Part shown: piece by piece, positions 19,044 to 26,857 of the stretch | Layout: each line of letters begins with the position of its first letter | Numbering within the stretch: the first letter of the stretch is position 1 | From: Rhizobium terricola | Lineage (GTDB): Bacteria; Pseudomonadota; Alphaproteobacteria; Rhizobiales; Rhizobiaceae | Length of the DNA stretch: 64,000 nt | NCBI RefSeq assembly: GCF_012927355.1 | Contig: NZ_JABBGK010000001.1 | Span: 310,001 to 374,000 of the forward strand | Direction of reading: 5' to 3' | Position numbers and translations under genes: made by a program | Notes under the pieces: model-generated | The model's input: only the letters and a program-made list of their open reading frames with translations | What the model was told of the DNA's origin: nothing | The model's database searches: none

Positions 19044-19069
19044 CGAATCTCATACAGGAACCAACAGCC

Positions 19070-19495
19070 ATGCGCCTGCCCGCCACGTCCATTGCCGCCA
19101 TCGCCTTTCTTACCCTTGTCGCCGTGCCGCCGGCCTTCGCCGAGGATGAGCCCGATGTCGACTGCAAGAACCCGATGACGCAGTACGACATGAATGTCTG
19201 CTCCGACCGCGACTACAAGGAGGCGGACAAGGCGCTCAATGCGCAATGGGCCGCGCTGAAGCCGATCGTCAAGGAATGGGACGAGAGCCTGAAGTCGCTC
19301 GGCATGATTGCCTCGGCGGAAGCCTCGCTCTTGAAGTCGCAGCGCGCTTGGATCGACTATCGTGACGGCCAGTGCGACACCGAGGAAGCATCGGTGCAGG
19401 GCGGGACCATGGCGCCGACGATCTACTCGTCCTGCATGGCGGAGCTGACGCGCAAGCGCACGGAAGAGCTGAAATCGCTCGCCGAAGGTTTCTGA
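19070..19495 (+). CDS. Periplasmic DUF1311 / LprI-like protein
   Basis: A 141-residue exported protein with a signal peptide (residues 1-24, cleaved after AFA). The mature part has the DUF1311 pattern DCKNPMTQYDMNVCSDRDY and W-x-DYRDGQC, with four cysteines likely in two disulfides. LprI of mycobacteria inhibits lysozyme and shares this domain. ATG 19070 lies 26 bp after the GFA gene, with CAGGAA in front. It belongs to the urease operon by spacing and strand. Confidence 0.82.
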   Translation: MRLPATSIAAIAFLTLVAVPPAFAEDEPDVDCKNPMTQYDMNVCSDRDYKEADKALNAQWAALKPIVKEWDESLKSLGMIASAEASLLKSQRAWIDYRDGQCDTEEASVQGGTMAPTIYSSCMAELTRKRTEELKSLAEGF

Positions 19496-19512
19496 GGAAG
19501 GCACCAGAGCGG

Positions 19513-20157
19513 ATGGGACGACGCATCATGATCGTGGGAAACGGACCGGTGGAGGAAGGGGCTGGCGACAGGATCGACCAGTCCGACCTCGTCATCCGTT
19601 TCAACGCGGTGCGCAATTTCCCTTCCGCCGGACGCCGCACCGACGTGGTGGCGGTGTGCAATACCGGCCGTCCGGCCCAGGCCATGCTCGGTTCCGAGGA
19701 TTGGCTGAACGGGTCGGCGGTGGCGGCCTGCCGGGAAATCTGGTCGGTGCGCGACCCGGAGAAGTTTCTTGACCTGCGCCCGCGGCTCGCCCTGTCGCAT
19801 CCCGAACTCGACGATTTCTGCGATGACCGCACCGAGGACTTCGCCGCCTTCGCCGCCAGCCGGGCCAAGCGCCATCGCGTGATCGCGCGGTCCGTGCACG
19901 AGGGGGTGGACGAGGCCCTGGCAGCCTATCGTCCCGAGCCCTATGTCGTGCCGAGCAGCGGCCTGATCGTGGTGGTCCATGTGCTGTCCAGCGAGGCGCG
20001 GTCGGACGACGAGGTCGTCGTCGCCGGCTTCACCCATCAGGGGTGGGCTGGGCATCCGTTCTCCGCCGAAAAACGCCTCATCGATGACTTCGTCGCCGCC
20101 GGCCGGCTGTCGCGTCTGTCGTCCGATCCCTCGTCCTCCCCCTCCCAAGGAGTCTGA
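19513..20157 (+). CDS. GT29 (sialyltransferase)-like protein in the urease operon
   Basis: A 214-residue protein opening [19 protein letters not shown] then [13 protein letters not shown], which is the L-sialyl motif-like pattern of GT29 glycosyltransferases (VGNGP, then D-x-VIRFN). A later [14 protein letters not shown] and [11 protein letters not shown] resemble the second conserved part. From memory, homologues in rhizobia are labelled urease operon accessory protein. The longer open frame reaches 19372, but ATG 19513 follows the preceding gene and fits the family start. It ends 4 bp before ureC. Its acceptor and any link to urease are unknown. Confidence 0.75.
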   Translation: MGRRIMIVGNGPVEEGAGDRIDQSDLVIRFNAVRNFPSAGRRTDVVAVCNTGRPAQAMLGSEDWLNGSAVAACREIWSVRDPEKFLDLRPRLALSHPELDDFCDDRTEDFAAFAASRAKRHRVIARSVHEGVDEALAAYRPEPYVVPSSGLIVVVHVLSSEARSDDEVVVAGFTHQGWAGHPFSAEKRLIDDFVAAGRLSRLSSDPSSSPSQGV

Positions 20158-20161
20158 AACC

Positions 20162-21874
20162 ATGCCCTACAAGATGTCCCGCAAGGCCTATGCCTCGATG
20201 TTCGGACCGACCACCGGCGACAAGGTCAGGCTCGCTGACACCGAGCTCTTCATCGAGGTCGAGAAGGACTACACGACCTATGGCGATGAGGTGAAGTTCG
20301 GCGGCGGCAAGGTCATCCGCGACGGCATGGGGCAGAGCCAGGTGCGCCGCGCCGACGGGGCCGTCGATACGGTCATCACCAATGCGCTGATCCTCGACCA
20401 CTGGGGGATCGTCAAGGCCGATATCGGCCTGAAGGACGGGCGGATCGTGGCGATCGGCAAGGCCGGCAATCCCGATACCCAACCGGGCGTCGACATCATC
20501 GTCGGTCCGGGCACCGAGGCGATCGCCGGGGAGGGCAAGATCGTCACCGCCGGCGGCATGGACAGCCACATCCACTTCATCTGCCCGCAGCAGATCGAAG
20601 AAGCGCTGATGAGCGGCCTCACCACCATGCTCGGCGGCGGCACGGGGCCCGCACACGGGACGCTGGCCACCACCTGCACGCCCGGTCCCTGGCACCTTGC
20701 CCGCATGATCGAGGCGGCGGACGCCTTTCCGATGAACCTTGCCTTTGCGGGCAAGGGCAATGCCTCGCTGCCCGGCGCGCTCGAGGAAATGGTGCTGGCC
20801 GGCGCCACCTCGCTGAAGCTGCACGAGGACTGGGGCACGACGCCCGGCGCCATCGACTGCTGCCTCACGGTGGCCGACCAGTATGACGTTCAGGTGATGA
20901 TCCATACCGACACGCTGAACGAGTCGGGTTTCGTCGAGGATTCGATCGGTGCCATCAAGGGGCGCACCATCCATGCTTTCCACACGGAAGGGGCCGGCGG
21001 CGGTCATGCGCCCGACATCATCAAGATCTGCGGTCAGATGAACGTGATCCCGTCGTCGACCAATCCGACGCGGCCCTACACGGTCAACACGATCGCCGAG
21101 CATCTCGACATGCTGATGGTCTGCCATCATCTGTCCTCGTCGATCCCGGAGGACATCGCGTTTGCCGAAAGCCGCATCCGCAAGGAGACGATCGCGGCCG
21201 AAGATATCCTCCACGATATCGGCGCCTTTTCGATCATCTCGTCGGACAGCCAGGCCATGGGCCGCGTCGGCGAGGTGGCGATCCGCACCTGGCAGACCGC
21301 CGACAAGATGAAGCGCCAGCGCGGGCGCCTTGCCCAGGAAACCGGTGACAACGACAATTTCCGCGTTCGCCGCTACATCGCCAAATACACGATCAACCCG
21401 GCGATCGCCCACGGGCTCAGCCACGAGATCGGCTCGGTCGAGGTCGGCAAGCGTGCGGATCTCGTCATTTGGAACCCGGCCTTCTTTGGGGTGAAGCCGG
21501 ACATGGTGTTGCTCGGCGGCATGATCGCGGCGGCGCCGATGGGCGATCCGAACGCCTCGATCCCGACGCCGCAGCCGGTGCACTACCGACCGATGTTCGG
21601 CGCCTTCGGCAAGGCCCGCACCAATTCCTCCGTTACCTTCGTGTCCCAGGCCTCGCTCGACGCCGGTCTCGCAAGCCGGCTCGGTGTCGCCAAGCAGCTG
21701 GTGGCGGTGAAGAACACCCGCGGCGGGATTTCCAAGAAGTCGATGATCCTCAACGATCTGACGCCGCATGTGGAGGTCGATCCGGAGACCTATGAGGTGC
21801 GCGCCGACGGCGAACTGCTCACCTGCGAGCCGGCCAAGGTTCTGCCAATGGCGCAGCGCTACTTCCTCTTCTGA
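20162..21874 (+). CDS. ureC: Urease alpha subunit UreC
   Basis: Catalytic subunit, 570 residues, full length. Active-site residues are intact: His136 and His138 (MDSHIHF), carbamylated Lys219 ([12 protein letters not shown]), His248 ([11 protein letters not shown]), the [12 protein letters not shown] loop, the mobile-flap Cys321/His322 (MVCHHLS), and the nickel-ligand Asp in [14 protein letters not shown] 20162 is preceded by CCAAGGAG at a good distance; the open frame further upstream is overlap with the GT29-like gene. No frameshift or substitution suggests loss of activity. Confidence 0.97.
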   Translation: MPYKMSRKAYASMFGPTTGDKVRLADTELFIEVEKDYTTYGDEVKFGGGKVIRDGMGQSQVRRADGAVDTVITNALILDHWGIVKADIGLKDGRIVAIGKAGNPDTQPGVDIIVGPGTEAIAGEGKIVTAGGMDSHIHFICPQQIEEALMSGLTTMLGGGTGPAHGTLATTCTPGPWHLARMIEAADAFPMNLAFAGKGNASLPGALEEMVLAGATSLKLHEDWGTTPGAIDCCLTVADQYDVQVMIHTDTLNESGFVEDSIGAIKGRTIHAFHTEGAGGGHAPDIIKICGQMNVIPSSTNPTRPYTVNTIAEHLDMLMVCHHLSSSIPEDIAFAESRIRKETIAAEDILHDIGAFSIISSDSQAMGRVGEVAIRTWQTADKMKRQRGRLAQETGDNDNFRVRRYIAKYTINPAIAHGLSHEIGSVEVGKRADLVIWNPAFFGVKPDMVLLGGMIAAAPMGDPNASIPTPQPVHYRPMFGAFGKARTNSSVTFVSQASLDAGLASRLGVAKQLVAVKNTRGGISKKSMILNDLTPHVEVDPETYEVRADGELLTCEPAKVLPMAQRYFLF

Positions 21875-22041
21875 TCGGGCGAAAGTCTTCGCCGGTCATG
21901 CGCGTAGCGCAATGCAGCTATGCGGCCGCTTCGCGGCGGTTTAATGCTGCACTGCACTCCGTTTTGGGTTAGTTCTAATTCTTAGAAAGCCGGTCCTGTT
22001 GCGAAAGGAGCGGCACGTTTTTTCATTCCAAGGAGATTTCC

Positions 22042-22581
22042 ATGCTGATCGGCAGAAAAGTACCTGACGTGACCTTCCGCACGCGCGTTCGCGACGAATC
22101 CGTCGGAGGTCCGAACCCCTTCCGTTGGCAGGACATGACCTCCGACGACTACTTCAAGGGCAAGCGCGTCATCCTCTTCTCGCTGCCGGGCGCATTCACC
22201 CCGACCTGCTCGACCTACCAGCTGCCGGACTTCGAGAAGATGTATCCGGAATTCCAGGCCGAGGGCATCGACGAGATCTACTGCATGTCGGTCAACGACG
22301 CCTTCGTCATGAACGCCTGGGCCAAGGGCCAGAACCTGCAGAACGTCAAGGTGATCCCGGACGGTTCCGGCGAGTTCACCCGCAAGATGGGCATGCTGGT
22401 CGCCAAGGACAACCTCGGTTTCGGCATGCGTTCGTGGCGTTATGCCGCGATCATCAATGACGGCGTCGTCGAGCAGTGGTTCGAGGAAGAAGGTTATTCC
22501 GACAACTGCGAGAGCGATCCCTACGGTGTATCATCGCCGCAGAACATCATGGAAAAGCTGAAGGAAAAGAAGGCCGCCTGA
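22042..22581 (+). CDS. Peroxiredoxin, Prx5/AHP1 type
   Basis: A 179-residue thiol peroxidase with the active-site signature SLPGAFTPTCSTYQLP (peroxidatic Cys in PTCS) and the Prx5-type IYCMSVNDAFVMNAW. It lacks a fused glutaredoxin domain. A CAAGGAG ribosome site is 9 bp before ATG 22042. It sits in its own unit 167 bp after ureC, with its own terminator, and splits the urease cluster. Highly biased codons suggest strong expression. It probably reduces H2O2 or alkyl peroxides in the cytoplasm. Confidence 0.93.
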   Translation: MLIGRKVPDVTFRTRVRDESVGGPNPFRWQDMTSDDYFKGKRVILFSLPGAFTPTCSTYQLPDFEKMYPEFQAEGIDEIYCMSVNDAFVMNAWAKGQNLQNVKVIPDGSGEFTRKMGMLVAKDNLGFGMRSWRYAAIINDGVVEQWFEEEGYSDNCESDPYGVSSPQNIMEKLKEKKAA

Positions 22582-22610
22582 CGGTCTTTCCGACGGTTCG
22601 GAACAAGAAG

Positions 22611-22640
22611 AGGGCCCGGCAAACGCCGGGCCCTTTGTCG
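22611..22640 (+). terminator. Intrinsic terminator after the peroxiredoxin gene
   Basis: A perfect 10-bp stem (AGGGCCCGGC at 22611-22620 and GCCGGGCCCT at 22625-22634) with a 4-nt loop, followed by TTGTCG. It lies 30 bp after the stop codon. Confidence 0.8.
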
Positions 22641-22667
22641 TTAACGGCTTTACTTTAGGAATCGCAC

Positions 22668-22805
22668 ATGGAGGGTTGGAAAAAGTTAACGCGCTGCGGA
22701 CGTTTTTCCGGAGCCGACCGGGTGTTCCATTTCGAGCCGAAGCTGCGGCAGACGAAGAAGGCGCTTGCGGATTTTCTAAAGAAACCCGCGCTTTTCTCGC
22801 AATAA
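22668..22805 (+). CDS. Putative 45-aa basic small protein
   Basis: An ORF beginning MEGWKKLTRCGRFSGADRVF, rich in Lys and Arg, ending in KKPALFSQ. Support: an AGGA ribosome site at 22657-22660 with 7-bp spacing to the ATG, and a terminator-like hairpin that starts within the stop codon region. There is no homology I recognise. The stretch from the peroxiredoxin terminator (22640) to the cyclase start (22994) holds only this and the hairpin; the last 170 bp are AT-rich. Confidence 0.45.
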   Translation: MEGWKKLTRCGRFSGADRVFHFEPKLRQTKKALADFLKKPALFSQ

Positions 22806-22827
22806 ACGCTGGAAACAGGCGTTTTTT
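22804..22827 (+). terminator. Hairpin plus T-run directly after the 45-aa ORF
   Basis: Stem AAACGC (22804-22809) with GCGTTT (22819-22824), a 9-nt loop, and three further T residues, giving six T in a row in total. It is placed exactly at the end of the small ORF. Confidence 0.55.
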
Positions 22828-22993
22828 CGTTCAGGCGAATATTGAATTTAGTGCAATCTAAAGTTATGAGGGATTTCCTGTGGATCAATGTAAATCTATT
22901 TTCGTAATAACTCGGATTTTAGTCATCGAATTAGGAATTGGCCAATAAAAGCCTCCTATTCCGGTCAGTGCTGCAATAAAGGGGAGCGGCGCG

Positions 22994-23860
22994 ATGGAAG
23001 CACTTAGACGATGGATGTCGCTTCAGGTCGATCTCGGCAATTTCGATAGTCGGGAGGCCGTCTATGGATTTGCGTTGAAAATGGCGTTTCGCGCCGTTAT
23101 TCTCGCGTTCTTGTTCAATATTGCCGTTCTTCCCATCTGCTATGCTTTGGGCATCATGCCGCTTGAGGTTGCAGATGCCATAAAGCTTTCGGTTGCTTTC
23201 TCGTGGCTGTTTGGCGGGGCGGTATCGGGGGCGCTGGCGATCGTCACCGGCCATGTGATCCACGAACTGACCGTTTCGCGCGCCGAGTTCGAGCGCCTCA
23301 GCCGCACCGACATGCTGTCTGGCCTGCTCAACCGACGTGCCTTCAATGCCGCTCTCGCCGAGACGGGCCCGGGGTCGTCGCTGGCAATCCTCGACCTCGA
23401 CCGTTTCAAGTCCATCAATGACGGTCACGGCCATTGCGCCGGCGACGAGGTGATCAAGGCGGTGGCCGACATCCTTCGGGAGGTTTTTGGCGAGCAGCAT
23501 CTGATGGCCCGCCTCGGGGGCGAGGAATTCGGCGTCATCATCCGCGGCGGCGGCATCGGGCAGCGTATGGGGCTGGTCGAGCGTGCGCGGGGGCTGATCG
23601 AAGCGCGCGCCGTCGTCTGCGAAAACACGGCGATCAGCACGACGGTGTCGGCCGGCATGGCCGAGTTCGAGGCCGGACGTCGTCCGGAAAGCGTCTATTC
23701 CGCGGCGGATCGCGCGCTCTACTGCGCGAAGGCAAATGGCCGTAACCGGGTTGTGCATGAGGGTGAGGAGGCCGTTTTGCGCTTCGCGCCGGGGGGAGAC
23801 ATCCCGCCTGCAACCCGGCCGCTCGGGCTCGGGGATGAACCTGCGCCGCTTGTCGGTTGA
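22994..23860 (+). CDS. Membrane diguanylate cyclase (GGDEF)
   Basis: A 288-residue protein with two membrane segments (about residues 34-56 and 63-92) and a C-terminal GGDEF domain that opens [17 protein letters not shown]. The catalytic motif is GGEEF at 175-179, an active variant, and the substrate/metal site [14 protein letters not shown] is present. The RxxD inhibitory site expected five residues before GGEEF is absent (EQHLMAR instead), so product inhibition by c-di-GMP is unlikely. A GGGGAG ribosome site precedes ATG 22994. It ends 65 bp before ureE and may be cotranscribed with ureEFG. Confidence 0.92.
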   Translation: MEALRRWMSLQVDLGNFDSREAVYGFALKMAFRAVILAFLFNIAVLPICYALGIMPLEVADAIKLSVAFSWLFGGAVSGALAIVTGHVIHELTVSRAEFERLSRTDMLSGLLNRRAFNAALAETGPGSSLAILDLDRFKSINDGHGHCAGDEVIKAVADILREVFGEQHLMARLGGEEFGVIIRGGGIGQRMGLVERARGLIEARAVVCENTAISTTVSAGMAEFEAGRRPESVYSAADRALYCAKANGRNRVVHEGEEAVLRFAPGGDIPPATRPLGLGDEPAPLVG

Positions 23861-23925
23861 AACTTCCGCCTTGCCGGCTGCCTCATATTTTTGCATGGTT
23901 GAAAAGTAACCAGTTCGGAAAAGCC

Positions 23926-24411
23926 ATGCGCCGCGCTACGTCCTATCTCGCCGCCGGAACGTCGGATGAAACCGTCGTCGGTTCTGTCACGCTTGCCCAT
24001 GATGCGCGCCATCTCAGGCGCAAGTTGCTGCATCTCGAAGACGGCGACATGGTGATGCTCGACCTCAAGGAGCCGGTGCTTTTCGCCGACGGCGACCTCC
24101 TCCTGCTTGACGATGGGAACGCCGTCGAGATCAGGGCGGCGGAAGAGCGCCTCTTCGCCGTTACGCCCCGCGACGCACGGCATCTCGTCGAACTCGCCTG
24201 GCATCTCGGCAATCGGCATCTGGCGGCACAGTTCGAGGCGGATCGCATTCTGATCCTGCGCGATCATGTCATCCGCGACATGCTTGTCGGGCTTGGTGCG
24301 ACGGTTACCGAGGTGATCGAACCCTTCCAGCCCCTGCGGGGCGCCTATCACGGTCATGGCGGGCACGGCCACGGCGGCCACGCGCATGGCGGCCATGATG
24401 ATCATGCCTGA
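23926..24411 (+). CDS. ureE: Urease accessory protein UreE (nickel chaperone)
   Basis: A 161-residue metallochaperone that delivers Ni to the urease activation complex. The N-terminal domain contains [20 protein letters not shown]; the C-terminal domain contains [10 protein letters not shown] with the conserved His pair and ends in a His/Gly-rich nickel-binding tail (about 12 His in the last 20 residues). The frame extends upstream to 23857, but ATG 23926 matches the family start, although only a weak GGAA ribosome site is present. It overlaps ureF. Confidence 0.94.
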   Translation: MRRATSYLAAGTSDETVVGSVTLAHDARHLRRKLLHLEDGDMVMLDLKEPVLFADGDLLLLDDGNAVEIRAAEERLFAVTPRDARHLVELAWHLGNRHLAAQFEADRILILRDHVIRDMLVGLGATVTEVIEPFQPLRGAYHGHGGHGHGGHAHGGHDDHA

Positions 24412-25087
24412 GGCAAGCGCGACGGCGGGCGGGCAGCAGAGCCTGCTCCGCCTGATGACCTGGCTTTCGCCAGCCTTCCCTGTCGGCGGCTTCGTCTATT
24501 CCGGCGGGCTGGAGGCGGCGGTCGAGGGTGGTCACCTGGCCGACGGGAACGCGCTTGCGCCCTGGCTCTCGACGCTTCTGTCTTCCGGATCCCTGCGCAA
24601 TGATGCCATCCTGCTTGGCGAGGCCCATCGGGTCTTCGACGATCCTGAGCGGCTCCTGGGCGTGGCCGAACTCGCTGCGGCGCTTGCCGGTTCGGCGGAA
24701 CGCTACAGCGAGTCGGTCCGGCAGGGCGACGCATTCCTCGCGGCTGCTTCGGCCTGGCCGCATGCGGTTCTCGACGTCTTTTCCGGCGGCACCGCCTACA
24801 GCGTCGCCGTCGGCGCGGTCGCGGCCGCGCATGGCGTGACAGTCTGCGACACGCTCGCGGCCTATCTGCACGCGCAGTGCGCGCAGCTCGTCTCGGCGGC
24901 GATCCGTCTCGGCCTGATCGGGCAGCGGCAGGGCGTGGCAGTGCTGGCCGGGCTGGAGCCGCTGATCCTGCGCCAGTCGGAGGCGGTTGCCGGATTGACG
25001 CTCGACGACCTCGGTTCCGCGACGGTGATCGCCGACATGCTGTCGATGCGGCACGAGACCCAGTATTCGCGGCTCTTCCAGTCCTGA
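24395..25087 (+). CDS. ureF: Urease accessory protein UreF
   Basis: A 230-residue UreF with the family opening [21 protein letters not shown] and the late [24 protein letters not shown]. It gates the GTPase of UreG in the activation complex. The start lies within the His-rich end of ureE; ATG codons at 24395, 24398 and 24404 are all in frame, and 24404 would overlap the ureE stop by 8 bp. An even longer frame to 24356 is only the antiphase of the His-rich tail. Confidence 0.93.
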   Translation: MMIMPEASATAGGQQSLLRLMTWLSPAFPVGGFVYSGGLEAAVEGGHLADGNALAPWLSTLLSSGSLRNDAILLGEAHRVFDDPERLLGVAELAAALAGSAERYSESVRQGDAFLAAASAWPHAVLDVFSGGTAYSVAVGAVAAAHGVTVCDTLAAYLHAQCAQLVSAAIRLGLIGQRQGVAVLAGLEPLILRQSEAVAGLTLDDLGSATVIADMLSMRHETQYSRLFQS

Positions 25088-25129
25088 CGAGCCGCCTCCA
25101 ACCCTTAAGACGAAGACAGGAAAAGCGGC

Positions 25130-25741
25130 ATGAAATCCTTGAATGGTCCCTTGCGGGTCGGTATCGGCGGGCCGGTCGGTTCGGGCAAGACGGCGCTGAC
25201 GGAGAAGCTCTGCAAGGCGATGCGCGACGACTATTCGGTCGCGGTCGTCACCAACGATATCTATACGCGCGAAGATGCCGATGCACTGATCCGCATGCAG
25301 GCGCTCTCGTCCGACCGCGTGGTCGGCGTCGAAACCGGTGGCTGTCCACACACGGCGATCCGCGAGGATGCCTCGATCAACCTTCAGGCGATCGCTGATC
25401 TCAACGCCCGCATTCCCGACCTCGACGTGGTCTTCATCGAATCGGGGGGCGACAATCTGGCGGCGACCTTCTCGCCGGATCTCGCCGACGTGACGATCTA
25501 CGTGATCTCAGTCTGTCAGGGAGAGGAAATCCCGCGTAAGGGCGGCCCGGGCATCACGCGCTCGGATCTGCTCGTCATCAACAAGAAGGACCTGGCGCCT
25601 TATGTCGGCGTCGATCTCGACGTGATGAACGGCGATGCGGATCGCATGCGCGCCTCGCGGCCCTTCGTCTTTTCCGACATGAAGCGCGGCGAGGGGGTCG
25701 ACGAGGTTGTCCGATTCCTCAAGGAAACGGGCGGGCTCTGA
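25130..25741 (+). CDS. ureG: Urease accessory GTPase UreG
   Basis: A 203-residue SIMIBI-class GTPase providing energy for nickel insertion. P-loop [17 protein letters not shown] is at about residues 8-24. The metal-binding Cys-Pro-His motif is in [16 protein letters not shown], and the guanine specificity motif NKKD is in [14 protein letters not shown]. An AGGAAAAG ribosome site precedes ATG 25130. The stop codon forms the loop of a perfect 12-bp palindrome, which probably ends transcription. Confidence 0.96.
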   Translation: MKSLNGPLRVGIGGPVGSGKTALTEKLCKAMRDDYSVAVVTNDIYTREDADALIRMQALSSDRVVGVETGGCPHTAIREDASINLQAIADLNARIPDLDVVFIESGGDNLAATFSPDLADVTIYVISVCQGEEIPRKGGPGITRSDLLVINKKDLAPYVGVDLDVMNGDADRMRASRPFVFSDMKRGEGVDEVVRFLKETGGL

Positions 25742-25753
25742 GAGCCCGCCCGT
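25727..25753. terminator. Bidirectional hairpin with the ureG stop codon in its loop
   Basis: A perfect 12-bp stem (ACGGGCGGGCTC at 25727-25738 and GAGCCCGCCCGT at 25742-25753) whose 3-nt loop TGA is the ureG stop codon. It lies between convergent ureG and the Crp/Fnr gene. No long T-run follows on either strand, so termination is likely but not assured. Confidence 0.65.
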
Positions 25754-25780
25754 CGACAAGTTTCAGTAAACGGATCGTGG

Positions 25781-26473
25781 TCAGATCTGTTTCAGCGCGC
25801 TGATGTCGGCGATCTGGATGATGCGGCCACGCACCGTCACGCCGGCGCGGCGGAGCGAGGAGAAGGCGCGGGAAAGCGCCTCGGGTGCCAGACCCAGCTT
25901 GCCGGCCAGAAGGCTCTTCTGGAAGGGCAGGCGGATCGAGGCGGAGCTGCCGTCCTGCGGGCAGTTGTCCAGGAGATAGTGCGCGACGCGCTGGGGCGCC
26001 GTCTGCAGGCGGTCGTTGGCGATGCAGTCCATGGTGTTGCGCAGGTGGCTCGACAGGCACTGGATCACGGCCTTCGCCACGTCCTTTTCCTGTTCGGCAA
26101 GCGCTCGCACCTTGGCGAGTTCGAACCGCGCGACGGTCACGTTCTCGGCGGCCTGCGAATTGTAGAGATAGTGGTCGCCCATGGAGAGCAGGCATTCGGC
26201 GAAGGTGTCGCCGGGGCCACAGATGCGGATGTCGGCTTCACGGCCGTCCTTGTTCAGCCGGAAAAGGCGAACATAGCCGCTGAGGACACAGTAGAAATAC
26301 TCTGCGCCCTCGCCCTCGCGGAACAGGAGATCGCGCGCCTCATAGTTCATCACGGTGGCGATCTCGAGCATGCGAGAAAGCGCTGTCGCACCGAGAGAAG
26401 CCATGAAGGGCGTCTTGAGCAGGGTGTTCTTGTCGCGTGTGTTCAATTTCAAAATCTTGTTCACGGTTTTCAC
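25781..26473 (-). CDS. Crp/Fnr family transcriptional regulator
   Basis: A 230-residue regulator with an N-terminal cyclic-nucleotide-binding-like beta-barrel (about 20-145, with FREGEGAEYFYCVLSGYVRLFR) and a C-terminal winged HTH (LAGKLGLAPEALSRAFSSLR). It lacks the N-terminal Cys cluster of oxygen-sensing Fnr and the full cAMP-binding residues of Crp, so it resembles the DNR/NnrR-like group in which a haem or redox signal is often used; this grouping is tentative. A TTGAT-N4-ATCAA box lies 274 bp upstream. It is convergent with ureG. Confidence 0.88.
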   Translation of the reverse strand: MKTVNKILKLNTRDKNTLLKTPFMASLGATALSRMLEIATVMNYEARDLLFREGEGAEYFYCVLSGYVRLFRLNKDGREADIRICGPGDTFAECLLSMGDHYLYNSQAAENVTVARFELAKVRALAEQEKDVAKAVIQCLSSHLRNTMDCIANDRLQTAPQRVAHYLLDNCPQDGSSASIRLPFQKSLLAGKLGLAPEALSRAFSSLRRAGVTVRGRIIQIADISALKQI

Positions 26474-26746
26474 GGCTCCGGATTGCGTTCCGGATGGAGC
26501 GCGGTGGCCAGTCTCTTCGAAGATCGGTTATGTGTGGCCCGGCAAGGCAGCCTCCGGAACCAATATCCCGCCATCGGTCATCCCGATTGCATGACATTCG
26601 ACCCGTCACCCAACCCCGGTGCTCCGTGGCCTGAAAGGTGGGACTACGCTGCCGTCTTCCCGTCTCGCTCCCTGACCAAGAAACAGCCCTCACACGTCAC
26701 TCGTTCCTCAGCGAGTAAAGGATAGGCAAGGGCGAAGTGAGGTGAA

Positions 26747-26760
26747 TTGATTTCGATCAA
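26747..26760. promoter_or_regulatory. FNR/FixK-type box
   Basis: TTGATTTCGATCAA, a perfect match to the TTGAT-N4-ATCAA consensus of FNR/FixK-class activators. The nearest gene it could serve is the Crp/Fnr regulator (start 26473, minus strand), which may therefore be regulated by oxygen or by itself; the 274-bp leader this implies is long. Confidence 0.6.
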
Positions 26761-26810
26761 TCACTTTGCGCAGATCATGATTTTTTGGGGGAAATATCGT
26801 TGCAGGCAAA

Positions 26811-26838
26811 GAAAAAGCCGGGCAGAGCGCCCGGCTTT
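26811..26838 (-). terminator. Terminator of the RND efflux operon
   Basis: A 9-bp perfect stem (AAGCCGGGC at 26815-26823, GCCCGGCTT at 26829-26837), followed on the minus strand by TTTTTC. It lies 20 bp after the pump gene's stop. Confidence 0.8.
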
Positions 26839-26857
26839 ACATGGATGAACGATCCGC

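Larger units (their letters stand above)
26474..26857. other. 384-bp gap upstream of the Crp/Fnr gene
   Basis: No gene seen. It holds the promoter region of the minus-strand Crp/Fnr gene, an FNR-type box at 26747-26760 and the terminator of the RND pump gene at 26811-26838. Confidence 0.7.
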
